64,000 bases of DNA from Clitopilus passeckerianus (Eukaryota; Basidiomycota; Agaricomycetes; Agaricales; Entolomataceae): positions 62,001 through 126,000 of the forward strand of contig CALYLX010000067.1 of the NCBI GenBank assembly GCA_944990035.1, in the 5' to 3' direction. Shown piece by piece: positions 12,011 through 23,791 of this stretch. The notes under the pieces were generated by a model. That model did no database searches. It had not been told where the DNA came from and was given only the letters and a program-made list of their open reading frames with translations. The translations under genes and the position numbers were made by a program. Position 1 is the first letter of the stretch, and each line of letters begins with the position of its first letter.

Positions 12011-12281
12011 AGCCACGCATCTCCAAAGCTGCCGAGTTGAAATCTTGCTGCCTTCAATATTATATCAAGTGAATCTCTTTTTATCCACCATACATCGATT
12101 GAATCTCCCTAGGCGCCCAAGTATTTTGGAGTGTTCCTAATGGTGAGCTTGGCTGGCGGCTTCAGCGCTTGCCTCACCATGGGCGTACTCTTCTTTTCGT
12201 GAGATTCGGGCGTTTTACCGGCCCGAAAATTCCAGCGTTCTTCATATAAGCGATTCTTGGTGATTATATTGTAACTTGATA

Positions 12282-12356
12282 CCTCAAGCAGCGGTGGTCT
12301 GGTGGTAGCATCGTTCGATCATCAATCATTGGAGGACGCTGGATTCGAATGCCATG
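12282..12356 (+). repeat. tRNA-like degenerate repeat (plus)
   Basis: CAAGCAGCGGTGGTCTGGTG and GTAGCATCG (A-box region) are followed by CTGGATTCGAATGCC (B-box). This is one of the best-preserved members of the family. Confidence 0.5.
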
Positions 12357-12530
12357 GACTCTCTTCGGTAATCGTAATCAAGTAAGAATTTTTCCCAACC
12401 CCCATTTCCTCGTAGCTTTCTACCATTATTCCAGGGCCATATCTCCCAGCTTCGTATTTTCCAGTCAATTACGTAGGCGAATCTTTGGTTCAATTCCATG
12501 TCAAGCTATTTGAGTTACCGTTTTCATAAA

Positions 12531-12608
12531 GCGTGTTAGGCCAGCGGTTAACGTGCCCTACTGTCATTCCCCGCGGCTTCGTTGTTCGGGGTTCGACTTC
12601 CCGCGATA
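12531..12608 (+). repeat. tRNA-Ser/Leu-like degenerate repeat (plus)
   Basis: GTGTTAGGCCAGCGGTTAAC resembles a class II tRNA D-arm. It is followed by CGGGGTTCGACTTCCCG (T-arm-like) and then a run of eight T. A long gap between the arms would fit a variable arm, but the acceptor stem does not pair. Confidence 0.5.
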
Positions 12609-12681
12609 CATTTGGCAATTTTTTTTGCCAACCAACCCTGCTTCCGTTATCATTTGGATGATCGTCTGAATCCCTCCTGCT

Positions 12682-12757
12682 ATCAAGCCTCGATGGTGTA
12701 TCGGTACCGTCGTCACCAAGCTCCTATGTACACTGGGTTCGAATCCCAGTACCCTGA
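12682..12757 (+). repeat. tRNA-Asp-like degenerate repeat (plus)
   Basis: CCTCGATGGTGTATCGGTAC matches a tRNA-Asp-like D-arm. CTGGGTTCGAATCCCAG forms a perfect 5-bp T-arm, and a run of T follows about 20 nt later. Acceptor and anticodon stems are not regular. Confidence 0.5.
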
Positions 12758-12837
12758 ATATCAAATTTAAATCCATCTTTTTTTGCCTGTCAATAGTCCA
12801 CCACTTTCACACTCTGAACTTTGCGAAACGACCGAAA

Positions 12838-12914
12838 GAGGGATGTGGCAGAGCGGTTAAATCTACTGCTCCCAAGTTCCTAACTTGATAGGATTCGAGT
12901 ACCTTCTGCGAGTG
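12838..12914 (+). repeat. tRNA-Ser/Leu-like degenerate repeat (plus)
   Basis: GATGTGGCAGAGCGGTTAAA (class II-like D-arm) is followed by AGGATTCGAGTACCTTC in the T-arm position. Confidence 0.45.
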
Positions 12915-13529
12915 GAGCCCAGCCTCAGTTGATACTTGGTCTTTTTGCACCATACGATCACCTCCTCTGGAAATGGTTAAGGCCCGTAAACTCGTTTCAC
13001 GAACTAAGGACAGATGGGCCAGCGCTTGCATGCACCAGTGCGTTATCAGAGCCTCACATATGCATCTGAGGCAATTGGTCCGACTCCACGTTGTGGGCGT
13101 GTCTAGTGCACACGATAATTAATTTTCGCCCGTAGACAAGGGTGATCAACTCCATAAACCCTTGAGCCTGAAGTTGTGGTGGCTCCGCAACAACGAAACG
13201 TTCGTGATTGGACAGAGATCAACTCGGCTATCCCGGACCGTTAGATTGATGGAAGGTCATGTAAGCAAGTTTCTCCACTTCCGAGTTCCGCAAGCCGACC
13301 TGCCCTGACCATGTTCTCCTCCTCTTCGGGCTTTGTTTCTGTTTTCACTTTGATTACACGATAACATACCGCTAACTAGACGCGTGCGTATATCTTGCAT
13401 GGATTCTCTCTTCAAGCCGACGACTCGGTCTGAAGTTGATGACGATACGTATGGTGGTGCTGGCACGTCAAAGTCTGGAGGGAGGGTAAATCCTATTCCG
13501 CATTTCGTTTTCGCTAAGATACACTAGAC

Positions 13530-13790
13530 TGATGCAGGTTTATAGGAAAGCTCGATTCGCAAGATCAAATTGCTCTTATGAGTGGCATGCCAAGTGTCCT
13601 CACCCGTGATGAGAGAAATGGTGGGGCTGCGGTATACACGCGAATCCATGTTGGGGGAAGACTATGCAGGAGAAAGAATCAAGCGGTGTCAACTTCGTTC
13701 CATATCCGCCGGCGAAGTTAAAGCTACCACTGAACCTGGAGGTGCAGCAACCATTCCCGTCACGCCATCAAGTCTCATTTGTTTTGCCTT
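13530..13790 (+). pseudogene. decayed partial copy of the 6.9-10.5 kb gene (exon 6 region)
   Basis: At 13545 a short 'tttatag' acceptor precedes GAAAGCTCGATTCGCAAG, close to the exon 6 start of the upstream gene (GAAAGCTTGATTCAGAAG), then a stop codon. Further on, ACTGAACCTGGAGGTGCAGC and ACCATTCC match the EPGGGGAATIP segment of the same exon. No continuous frame remains. I read it as a relic of a tandem duplicate. Confidence 0.5.
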
Positions 13791-13799
13791 CGCTTCCCC

Positions 13800-15950
13800 C
13801 AAATCCTCGAGCCTCTTTATGCAGCCATGCTTCTGGCTAGCTCCTACAAGCGCCGTATCTATATTGGATAATCCTCCGGCTACCAGTTCAGCCTTGGCTC
13901 ACTCCTTGGCGACGAACTCGAGGCGTTCACAATGAAGTCAAATAGCCAAGATATCGAGGAAAGTCAAGGGCTATAATCGATCTGGTATAGGTTCGTCCAC
14001 GTTCCCTGACCATGTCTTCTTTAATAGCACAACTCTGACCTCGAACGTGCACCATACAGATCTTCTCAGAACCGATGCAGATGCTACCTCAAAGGGCACT
14101 TCAATCAGCGGATATGGTGATCTACGCCCATAGTCCCTACCCTCGCTCCCTCGGCTGTCGCCGCACCACTCCTTAGGTAGGATCACTTCTCATGTCGCTT
14201 TGCGTGGCGCTCTGAAACCTCCATCCTGTTTTATGAAGTGCCGGCATCACCGCTGCAGGACCGGAAATATCCTGGTACCACGTCGCCTCCACCACCGCCG
14301 CCTCTTACAACTCCGGCCTCCAAAGAAGAAATATCCAGCGGGCGCGATTGGGGGACCTGGCATGGAATCGGGGCCACCAGCGTCGCTGAGGCGGCGTTTG
14401 GTGGTTCTCCGTAAGGAAGGTTGGCCAGCCTGAGGGCGGGCTGAACTGAAGTGGTGGAGCTTCAAACACGACCGAGGTGGTGCAGTAAATGGAGGAAGTC
14501 GGAGTGAGAGTGTCATGCCAAGTTGGACGTAACATGTCCGACGAAATGGTAGAACAAAATTTTCTAATTTCCAATTAATGTCCGTGTTGATAAGATGAAT
14601 TAAGGAGACCGTAACCCATGAAGTGAAGCCTTCGAATGAGAGACGGGAGCAATCTCATGCCAGGCACAGGCACCTCCCGCCGGCTTATCGGTAGCTGAAA
14701 GTGGAGGACGTTCTGCTCGTGACGTATGGGAGATGGGACACCAGGTTACGGGCGTCCACGATCCCTCGATTTTCGTGTTCTGACTAGATACATGATGGTG
14801 TATGTAGTTGGTTGGTTACGCTCTGAGGATTTTATTATGAGACCTGACATTCGTTTTCTGTGTGTACGATCCCATTTCACCCGTTCATAAAGGTATCGTA
14901 TCAAATGACTCTAAGTTAGTGTACTCCTATCAACTCGTGTTCAACACAAGCCTTACACTTACCGAACCCGACCCAATAGGAGTCAGCATAATAACAATAC
15001 ATCTTGGGCAGCTTCAAACCCCTTGCTCTCCAGGGCCCTCTCTGGGGCTGTCAATCCACGCTCGGGCCAGGGAGGAAAGGTGAGGCAACGCTTTTGGTCG
15101 TGATACATTCATAGGGCTGAAAACCGATGAAGACTAGCCCGACTGAGCATGAATACAGGTCACGAATGGCGATAAGATCATCCGAGTCGTGGCATTTTTC
15201 AATAGCCTAGATATATGCAGTTGAACGGGGAGGTTCCGTGTCAACTTCGTGTCCAGGCAAGCGAAACTGCGAGTAGTCTTTCGTGGGGGAGACAGCTCTC
15301 ATTTCACTGCCCAGGGGATATTTGGCCAGATTTTCGGACTCGTCAAACATTCCACAGCTCCACCCACCACCCACCGCGTTGATAAGTACCGGTGATAGCT
15401 TTCTGATTGCTATCGGACCCTTCACATCGCCGCTCCGCTTCGTTCTTACTTCTGATTCTGAAGCCACGTTAATGAGGGTTATATGTAGGCCTAGGATGAT
15501 CCGCTGGGCGGGGACGTTATTACTAGGCATTATCGACCCTTCTATCCAGGCCGTGAAGAGATCCGCAAGGATCGTTCTACGCGAGGCTGGTCATGACGCT
15601 CGGGCTATCACGAGGTTGATCTGAGGAACGCCGTGCTGCACACAGCATCCCGAATAATCGGTTGCAATTAGCCTAGCTTAGACTGGTCCGTTCGTCTTGC
15701 TCAGGGACCAAATATACCACCTGAATGGTGCAACGTACTGAAACAATAGAAATGCCAGACTAGAAACAAAGTTTATTCTGGGATGCTCACTAATTTGGTC
15801 GGTCCCGATCTGGAATGACTGCCTATTATTATGGCGAGAGCTCAGGACAGGAACACATTCTTTGATTGATATAATATGTCAAGATAGAGATTCGGATACT
15901 AGTACATTACAGGAAAGATCATATGATATCGTCCGTGTATAGTCGATCCC
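13800..15950. other. intergenic, no gene recognised
   Basis: About 2.1 kb with only short, unstructured open frames on both strands. The frame at 15283-15624 has no family motif. The first few hundred bases may hold further decayed remains of the 13.5 kb relic. Confidence 0.4.
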
Positions 15951-15964
15951 GTGGCCACCGCATC

Positions 15965-17076
15965 TCATGCAGGATTGTATCGACCACAAGTCTCTGACCA
16001 CACTGAATTCCCTCCCATCAGGTCAACGAGGACATCGGATACTTCTTCGATCCTGGTTAAATCCTCTCCTGACTCTCTGTGGCGATTCCGTAAGTCATCC
16101 AAGGCCTTCACATACCGCTCCTCCACCACCTTGATCTTCTCGATAAGTTCGACATAGGCATCCGTGCGACTCATGCTCTTCTCAGCCATGAGAACTGCCA
16201 CGGTATTGAATATCATGTAACCGTGTTTCTTGCGGCCGGAGAACTCCAGTTCCCTTAGTACCCCAGCTTCGACCTCGTAGGAGAAGAAGTCGTTGATGAG
16301 TGTAGCGTGCAGGAGACTGATATTAACGAGGTCGGCAAGCCCGGTGGATTTTGCATTCGGAGGAATGATACAACCACGAGCCCACAACAGAAGCTCGAGC
16401 GCCAGGCTGGGTAACATTCGGGGGCTTTAGTATCGAGCCTTCAAATGAGTGGAGATTTAACTTACCGGCCGCCAACGTCGTTGAGTCGATATTTGATGAA
16501 GCTGTCGAATCCTCCTGCAAATGCCCTGGCACGATCTTGCTTCGACCCAATGGCGGTGAAGAAGTGGCAGACCTGGGTCAGAATAGACCGTCCAAGGTCC
16601 CGTAGATCATCGTCATCTACGTCGAGAAGCATATCGCGAATGGCCAGCGCGATGCTCTCGATAGGCGTCAGATCTTTGGGAATGCGAGTGTCTGAGAATA
16701 TTTCAGCAAGTCGCACTAGTGACTGGCGAGCCTAATATGAAGAGTGTTAACACCGTCCCTGTATTCAAATGATGCTACTCACTTCGGAAGACGACATCTT
16801 TTCGACCATATCATCCCAAAGGAAAAGCCAGGAGAACCAGAGACAAGCTGCCTCAGTGCGATCACTTGGTGCATCCCCAAGGATCATAAGACCCCAACCT
16901 TCAAAGTCTTTGGTGAGGTATCCTTCTCGCTCGGCATCCGACTTCCAAGGCCATCTTTCAGACAGGTACCACTGGACGTTCTCGGCAATGACACCGCGAT
17001 CGAAATGCTCGTTCGCAGGAAAACGAGAGACAAACTTGGGTCGTTCGCAGAGAGCTGTAGATAGGACGGAAACCAT
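15965..17076 (-). CDS. sesquiterpene synthase-like terpene cyclase (333 aa)
   Basis: Three exons: 17076-16783, 16731-16466 and 16406-15965, giving 1,002 nt with stop and consistent phase. The predicted length (333 aa) is normal for basidiomycete sesquiterpene synthases. The aspartate-rich metal-binding motif is DDMVE in LFLWDDMVEK. The NSE triad is NDFFSYEVE, and the C-terminal WSETCGRYN matches the usual 'W...RY' end. Known family: class I terpene cyclases that ionise farnesyl diphosphate in a Mg2+-dependent reaction in the cytosol to give volatile or precursor sesquiterpenes. A TATA-like ATAAAAGG lies about 40 nt upstream of the ATG. No P450 is adjacent, so product and pathway cannot be inferred. 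Confidence 0.88.
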
Positions 17077-17109
17077 TTGGGTAGATGATGATGACCCACG
17101 ATAATCTGG

Positions 17110-17120
17110 CGCCTTTTATT
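17110..17120 (-). promoter_or_regulatory. TATA-like element of the terpene synthase gene
   Basis: The minus strand reads GGAATAAAAGG about 35-45 nt before the ATG at 17076. The position suits a short 5' UTR. Motif evidence only. Confidence 0.4.
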
Positions 17121-18755
17121 CCGGGATAAATGGCCTTTTGTGTCGGAGGCGCAGCTCAGCGATAGTTGGCAGATCTGCAGGAACAGCTGTGTAGACCTCT
17201 TGGTGGCTTTTCATTCCACCTAGGTCAGGGATGCAGTGATACCAGGACCCACGAACTAGGACTTGAAAAGATGCATTGGGAGAAAGTGACTCCTCAATAG
17301 CTACGCGGCGCCCCGGGTTCGTTCCACCATCAGTGGAAGAACTAGACCAGAGAAAGAAAACACGTAAAAAACGATGACGACAGATTAAGGACCCGCTAGT
17401 TCAGATTAATATTGTGGAGAATATCCATTTGTAAGCGTCCGCATTCATTCAGGAAGATGCCACGGGAACGTACGGCTATGGACATGAATTGTGCACGTTG
17501 AATAGCACTGAATGTATTCGGCAAGCACCCGCGATCGTTCCATTGATCACAAGCATGCTTCCACGCACCCACTAATAAGTGGTCGATCTCAGGTACTGGG
17601 CACGGCGTGGCGAAGGCCAGGCCCGAAGCCCAAAGGCATTGAATTCGTAGCATCACCGGGTCTTCATGCTTGGAATAGATCCAGAGTTACAAAGTTCTAG
17701 CAATGGTGTCCACATGGAAGAGTGTTCGTAAATGCTCGGAATTTTGGTCGCGCCGATATAAGAGAACCCCGAAACTTGGTGAGGCAGCGACTGGGGTTAG
17801 ATGAAGTTATCGGCGGCTGTCAGGCCAGAATGCAGCATTTTCGGGAGACAACTGCTATATTCGATTAGTGGAAGAAAATCTGACCTAGCTTCGGTAAGGC
17901 ATGCAGAGGATCGCCTGTTTATACAAGTATGGGGATGTCTGGACCCTTCCTTATCTCTGGCGAAAGCCGACAGGCTGTTGCACAGCACGTTGAGGAAGAC
18001 CACGAGATGGCAATCAGACGCCTGGGGGAAGGCACTCCGGATCTACCTCGGTGAAAGCCGCGATGGGCTTGCACAATACTGCCAAACACGTCCTGTGGCA
18101 CGCCACTGGCCAATTGCCAACCATCAATGCGACTTCGCTTGTCCAACGAAGGCCAAGGTCAAAACCTTCTTTACGCTTTCTACTATGCAATCCTACCTGA
18201 AATAAACCTCGTGCGGCACACCTTGTCCACATTCAACTCTTTGAATGTTGTGTTCCAGCCTTAATGGCCGTCACATTCGAAAATATGTAATTCACAGCTG
18301 ACGCCTCAAAACCAGAATTCCCGATGATGTGATGCTAATGACCACTGACCGTTTCTGACAGATGCCGACGGACATAACATGTGGTCACTTCGATGCATCT
18401 AGGGGGACTTTAGCTTGTTGCCTCAATGACCCTAGGCCGCAATTTTGAGCATACCATCTTGCATAACCTTCAACAGCAATTGGGTAAGGCATCTGCCCCC
18501 GTCCTGCCAAGGGCGACTCAGAACTGGATATTGTGGTGGTTACTATCTAATATTATGTCTGGTGACACTCGCATATGGCACCGAGCTTTGATTTCCTGTC
18601 TTCCGGGTAGCTGCCAGACTCGAAAAACTTTGACAGACGGAAGTCTGGTGACTATTCAAGGTTTCATGTACTAACTTAGAGCCCGGCTTCTTCTGTTTCT
18701 CGTATCTTCTTTCGCCATCATCGTCATACGAGCGAAGAAGAGAAAGATATCTTCC
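17121..18755. other. intergenic, no gene recognised
   Basis: Open frames at 17396-17656 (minus) and 17801-18205 (plus) lack motifs and likely splice partners. I see no supportable gene. Confidence 0.4.
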
Positions 18756-18759
18756 TGGG

Positions 18760-19960
18760 ATGGGAGACTCGCCACCCACTCCTGCTGAGCTGGAGACGAT
18801 GTACGCCTCGATTCTGACCCGAGAGCCTCCCCTGAAATAGCGGAGCAGAAATGTGTTTTCCTTCATCAGCACTGCTGCAGGTTGTGAGGTTGAGAGGATT
18901 TGGTTCGCAAAGCGTTCCGATTTCACCGGGGCACTTTCATTCTTCTTCCCCAATCAATATGTGGCAATCCTAGGGCACATGCCGGTCATTTTGGAGTATC
19001 TCTGGAGGTCAAATTCACCATATAAACATGAAGTACGTTGCTGGAAGCTTCGAGGCAGTGGTTCCATACTAACGTATACAGATGTAGATCTATCTTATAT
19101 CTGTGGATCTGCTAAGCTCAAAATGGATTGGTCTTAGATGCGACAAGCTCCATGCATGCCATGAGTACTTCGTGGTCGCAGTTCAAATCTATATCTCGAG
19201 TGAGTTGTCCCTGGACCATCTCCTTCGGATCTTGAACTAACCTGTACCCACTACAGTCATGTTATTCACGAGAATTTGCGCGCTATATGATCGCAGTAAA
19301 CATGCTCTTACCCTCTATGTGTGCGTCGGGCTTATGGGACTCTCCGTAGGTTGTGTAAATCGAATGGAAGCTCGCCGGGAAGAAATTGTACTGATTTGAA
19401 TCCCGTAGTGCTCAGTATGGTCCAAACAGAAGAGCACAGAGAAGGTGGCTTACAGTGTACCCGTCGGATGTCCGGTCTCGGCCTACCACCGTCAGTGCGT
19501 GATAGGCGCCATTTCTCTAATCTCCCATCGATAATCATTTCATGGGCCATGACGTGCATATATCCGCCTGTTCTATGGTAATTTGTGTTGACTGTGCTCC
19601 TTCAAGGCTTATTTCTGCTTGGGCGTGCATGCTCGCTTTCGATACGCTGGTGCTCTCGATGACGGTCTATAAATCCGTCGCTACCTACAAGGCGCTGACT
19701 TTGCGCAGAACTAGTGCTCCAGGTACTGGAGCAATTATGCTTCGCGAGGATGAGTTTCCGCCAAATTTGTCTTTTACAAAGGAATCTGAACGATGTTGTC
19801 AATGCATAAGGTTCCCAGTACTTTCGTGAGTCGCATCTCGGTATCACTAATTGAGCTCATAGCTAGCCAGATGATGCAACTCTAGTGCGATGATCATCTG
19901 CAATGCTGCCAATATCGTCATAGTCACCGTACGTCATATTTTATCTGTCATTAATATCAA
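18760..19960 (+). CDS. DUF6533-like multi-pass membrane protein (gene model unresolved, possibly decayed)
   Basis: Successive plus-strand segments match the layout of fungal DUF6533 proteins. At about 18885-19030 is CEVERIWFAKRSDFTG, followed by a hydrophobic FFFPNQYVAILGHMPVIL segment. At about 19142-19200 is CDKLHACHEYFVVAVQIYIS, followed by a GTGAGT donor. At 19259-19370 is VMLFTRICALYDRSKHALTL and another membrane helix. At about 19600-19720 is SRLISAWACMLAFDTLVLSM plus TVYKSV, and at 19880-19930 MIICNAANIVIV. These are the expected order of elements for the family. The N-terminal helix before CEVE and a clean C-terminus are missing, and I could not join all exons. Function of the family is unknown to me. 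Confidence 0.45.
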
Positions 19961-20856
19961 CTAAAATGTTCGTGTTCAGACTGGAAGGTGAGGGCATCTA
20001 CTTGATACCAAGGCGGGTTCGTTCTAATGCATATACTGCAGGGATTTCAACAAGGGTATAGCTGCAACGCTCACCATACGTCAGTCGCGATGAACTCTGG
20101 CAACAACCAACTCCCTTTTACTCACCACGAGTTGGTTTAGCGTCGCTTCAGTTTTAATCTCCCGTCTCATTTTCAACCTGCGAGATCTGAAGCTATCATC
20201 CGTAGTCACCAATAACGAACTAGTCACCTCGATAGCTTTCCGACAGCGGACCGCACCCCCGGAGACGGTAGACACGGGAGAGATATGTGAAATCTCAGGG
20301 GAGGATCCACGACCGCTGTCGGGAGCGAGGAAGCACGGCAACTCCCTGGTATGATTTCCAGAATTACGATTGATAATGTCAAATAGATCTGTACATTAGC
20401 TTTCATCCAACCACGCGACGCCCAGTAATGACAACCCTTGACAAGCGTTTCGTCGGAGTATATTGCCGTTGTAACCGAGCCAGGAGGTGATCAGAGCCAT
20501 ATGAAAGCCTCGTGGCCTGCAGCTGAGGTCGAGCAGTTGTGGTGCATCCATTTCTACGTCATCCTGGCCCAATCCGACATCCAACCTCTTTAGTGAAAGA
20601 GGACAACACCTCCATCAGGAGCGACATATACTGTACCACGTCTAAAGACACAGGCGTCAGTTTATCCCCTGCTTGCTGGAACGATCCTTTTACGTGGTCA
20701 CCTTTCGGCAGCAAATGCGTCTAAATGACCATTGATCATCCAGCTGCGCTGCATTGTTTTAATTTGCTGACTCCTACATATGCACTTAGCTCTGACGTAG
20801 CTGCCACCACCACCTACGTATCTGTCCTTTGCCCACCTTGATTGAAGTCGCCCACA
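19961..20856. other. intergenic, no gene recognised
   Basis: Short open frames on the minus strand (20081-20341 and 20396-20584) have no recognisable domain. Nothing else is supported. Confidence 0.35.
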
Positions 20857-21122
20857 ATGAACTACTTGCTCGCCAGTTGCTTGCTCTGCATTGTGTCAGT
20901 AGGCATCTTTGCTTCAGCTATCCCAGCTGAGGAGGAGGTTTGTACGCATTGTTCTTGTGTCCATCGGATCTTAAGTCAACATTCAGGGGACCGTGTGCTC
21001 GAAATGCTTCGAGGACGAAAGCGACGGGCAAGAGCCTTCATATCAACACGGGTGAGTTGTGCGACCATTAATCTCGCTTCAAAAAAACATATCATAGGCC
21101 ATCTCTGCATAATCTCAGGCTA
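20857..21122 (+). CDS. small secreted protein (about 49 aa)
   Basis: ATG 20857 opens MNYLLASCLLCIVSVGIFAS, a typical signal peptide, followed by AIPAEEE. A donor GTTTGT and acceptor ACATTCAG remove about 50 nt, after which GTVCSKCFEDESDGQEPSYQ follows. A second intron starts at GTGAGT, and splicing at CTCAG gives a stop immediately (GGC TAG at about 21120). The mature peptide would be about 30 residues, acidic, with a CSKC pair. It lacks a C-terminal CaaX box, so it is not a pheromone precursor. Function is unknown; small secreted proteins of this size are common in fungi and hard to verify without transcripts. Confidence 0.4.
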
Positions 21123-22246
21123 GAAGAACCTCCGCATCGGACCCAGAAACGTCAGAATTCAATCATTCCAGGGAGGAGCTTACAGGTCCCCTGATCGAAA
21201 CATACCAAAGTCTTAGCGTGATATATAAATCTTCCCTGTTTGTACCTTACTTCCGTTGCCTCAGAAAGAGCCATCCAGCATGAACGGACCAGCTCCCATC
21301 AACGTCGAAGTAGAGCCGTTGGTGCAAATTGTAGGTAGGCACGGGGGTTTGAGCTCGCCAGCTCGCTTGCTCTGGCGATAGCAATGTCGTTAGTAGGACA
21401 ATCGTTTGTTGTAGATTTTGATAGCCTGACCTGCGATTACGTCGAGCGTTGGACCCTCGTAATACCGCTACGCGGAGCATCAGTGGTGTGGTAACAAGGC
21501 TCACGGAGGAACCAACAATAGCCGCACTGCGTCCAGAAATTTTCCTTCAATCAGGGATCGGAACAGAGAGGTCCATTTCAAATCTCAGTGCCATGAGCCC
21601 GAAGAGCGAGATCGCCGGTTGACCCTATCATGGCGGGAAAAAACGAATCGGATCGGGTATCTCAAGTGATCTGGCACCATGTCGAAGCGTTGATTGTCCG
21701 CCAACCAAGAGATACGTATTGTCTCGATGCAGGTCGTTCGTCGAGCGACTCTGCCCAGCAACTTTCCAGTAGCCGTTAGATCATGGTGAAGAACGGATGG
21801 AAACAAAAATACTCGCAGACCCAACGATCAGTCTACTCCAGAAGAGGTAGCTGGAGAGAAGAAAAACTTCATCGTTCGTCTGCACTGGTAGTTCCAGGTT
21901 GCCCAGGTTTGATGATTCCTGTTTGAAGTTATGAAAGTGAGATGAACTACTGGCAGGTATCCATCGTCGGTTGGTCTTCGGAGGGTTTGAAGTCCGGCAT
22001 CGATCCCGTTCTTGTGCGTCATAAACAGATCACACCAGACTCGCCCCTGGGGAAGCACTCATCCAGGTGGCTCGATGAAATGAGGAATGATTCGAAGTGT
22101 GCATCCTGATTTTCGAAATTTAAAACTTTCAGTCTGTGATGAACTTGGGCAAATTCGCTGACTGGGTTCAAAATTATGGAGAAAAGAATTGAAATACGGA
22201 TATTGGCCTGCTCAAGTTGGCTACGACGTATCGACTCAAAAAGCAA
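21123..22246. other. intergenic, no gene recognised
   Basis: Minus-strand frames at 21247-21504, 21585-21824 and 21828-22058 show no family features. Confidence 0.35.
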
Positions 22247-22326
22247 TGACAACAGTGAGATTCGAACTCACGCCCTTTCGGACCAGATCCTGATTCTGGC
22301 GCCTTAGACCGCTCGGCCATGTTGCC
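22247..22326 (-). tRNA. tRNA-Leu (anticodon CAG)
   Basis: A full class II cloverleaf can be drawn on the minus strand. The acceptor GGCAACA pairs with TGTTGTC; the D-arm is TGGCCGAGCGGTCTAAGGC; the anticodon stem CCAGA/TCTGG holds loop ATCAGGA (anticodon CAG). There is a short variable arm, and the T-arm is GTGAGTTCGAATCTCAC. The discriminator is A. A run of five T follows a few bases downstream, as a pol III terminator. No intron is seen. In contrast to the 5-13 kb elements, all stems pair. Confidence 0.92.
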
Positions 22327-22329
22327 ATG

Positions 22330-23105
22330 TTGGGATGGGAGTCTTAAAGGCACAGAGGGAGTGTCACGGTCATCCATGCTCGGGGATGTCACCTTTCGTA
22401 GGAGTCGACACCCAATCTAGGCAACGTTGGGGGGGAATCAGTGACATGTCGGACATCTTCTAACAAGCAATGACGCGAGGAGTTGAGGATCTTCCCAAAC
22501 TCGGTTAATACGTAGGGAGTCCGCCATGTAACGTGCCCTGTTCGGGTTGGACGACCAGTTCACTACTGGCTTGTCGAGCTGCTCTATCATCCGTGAACAC
22601 GCGAGGAAGGCTAAGCAGGAATACGTCTAGCAACTTCCGTTCCGAGCGTCAAAACGGCGCCTAGATTGCGCATCACTTCCATCAGCTCAGCAAATGAATG
22701 GTGCGTGACTCGAATTTGCCAATTACGTGAGATCAATTTCCTTTTTCTACCGACATTCTCCCATGTACTCCCACAACGCTGGCCAGTTGATCATGTACAC
22801 TGGGAACAACCTCGTCATCTTGGAGACCGTTCGGGACAGCACCGTAACAAATCAATCTAGGGCGTTCTAAAAACCTTCGGGATGACAATACGGCATGTCG
22901 AGAAGGGATTCCGAGGGAAACAAACCCTTGCTTATGGTAATTCTGACCGAACCACGACGACCGACTCTAACCTGAATCAGCATCGCAGTTCGCAGACCAA
23001 CCTTGTTCTATGAAACTGATTACAGACTTTGGCTAAGAAACTTGCAGAGCTCTGCTCAGCCGCCTCGTCATTGAGGTAGTATTTGATAATGAGCGGGCTC
23101 TTCGA
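22330..23105. other. intergenic, upstream of the Zn2Cys6 gene
   Basis: No gene is recognised. The stretch holds the 5' region of the transcription-factor gene. Confidence 0.35.
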
Positions 23106-23109
23106 CAAC

Positions 23110-23116
23110 TATAAAA
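23110..23116 (+). promoter_or_regulatory. TATA box of the Zn2Cys6 transcription-factor gene
   Basis: TATAAAA lies 49 nt upstream of the ATG at 23165, a normal spacing for a short 5' UTR. After the transposon insertion this promoter drives only the first 23 codons plus transposon sequence. Confidence 0.5.
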
Positions 23117-23261
23117 CGGAGGGTAAGCCCAACCTCGTCTCAGCAAACATCGGAACAAGTATTCATGTGTGCATCTCCCAACAGTCAAAACGACGAGACA
23201 GAGGCTCTCAGGCCCCGAGGTCGCAGAGGCAATACAGTAGATTTCGTGATAATGCATAGCC

Positions 23262-23726
23262 TGTTAAGGCAGAGCCTAACAACTTAGGTAATACTGTTTA
23301 CGCTCGATGTCTTTGATAAACAAAGACAGAGATTTGTCAGCAGCTGCGGCTGTACTGACGACCTGGTGAGATTGACGAAGCAAGGGACTTAAAGGCGAAA
23401 TAGAGAACTAAGCAGTTAGGTAGATTGCCTAGGTCAAGCTGAGGAGCCTTGACCAAATGGTACAGGTTTATATACCTATCTAGTAGTTCTAAATATAGCA
23501 CATGCGCAGCATGCTGAGTAAGTAATGAGTCATGCGCAGCATGATGAGTAAGTACATGAGTCAGAAAGAGTCAGATAAGGTATAAGTCTCTCACGATCGT
23601 GAGAGATGCGGAGTAAGCATGGAAAAAGATGAAAAATGCGCAGTGATGCGCAGCATATGTGAGTAATCGTGCATAGGTAAGCGGGCCGGGGTATGTAAGG
23701 AGAAACATGTAAGCAAAATCATAACA
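23262..23726 (-). repeat. long terminal repeat (3' LTR in coding orientation), 465 bp
   Basis: It runs TG...CA at its ends and looks identical to 29997-30461. It contains short repeats of the form catgcgcagcatg and the 20-bp palindrome TCTCTCACGATCGTGAGAGA. Confidence 0.93.
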
Positions 23727-23791
23727 TTACCCTCTCGCTATCGTTGAAGTCTCCTGACTTCAATTCCTTCCTTTACCCCAGAAGTGACGGT

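Noticed and set aside
10967..12914. Functional tRNA genes in the tRNA-like cluster
   Set aside because: T-arms and D-arm motifs are present, but I could not pair acceptor and anticodon stems in any of them, unlike the tRNA-Leu at 22.3 kb.
22174..22392. Open frame of 72 codons on the minus strand
   Set aside because: It overlaps the intact tRNA-Leu and is the typical spurious frame read through a tRNA gene.
23500..23700. CRISPR-like or satellite array from the repeated catgcgcagcatg units
   Set aside because: Only a few short degenerate units within each LTR, without regular spacers.
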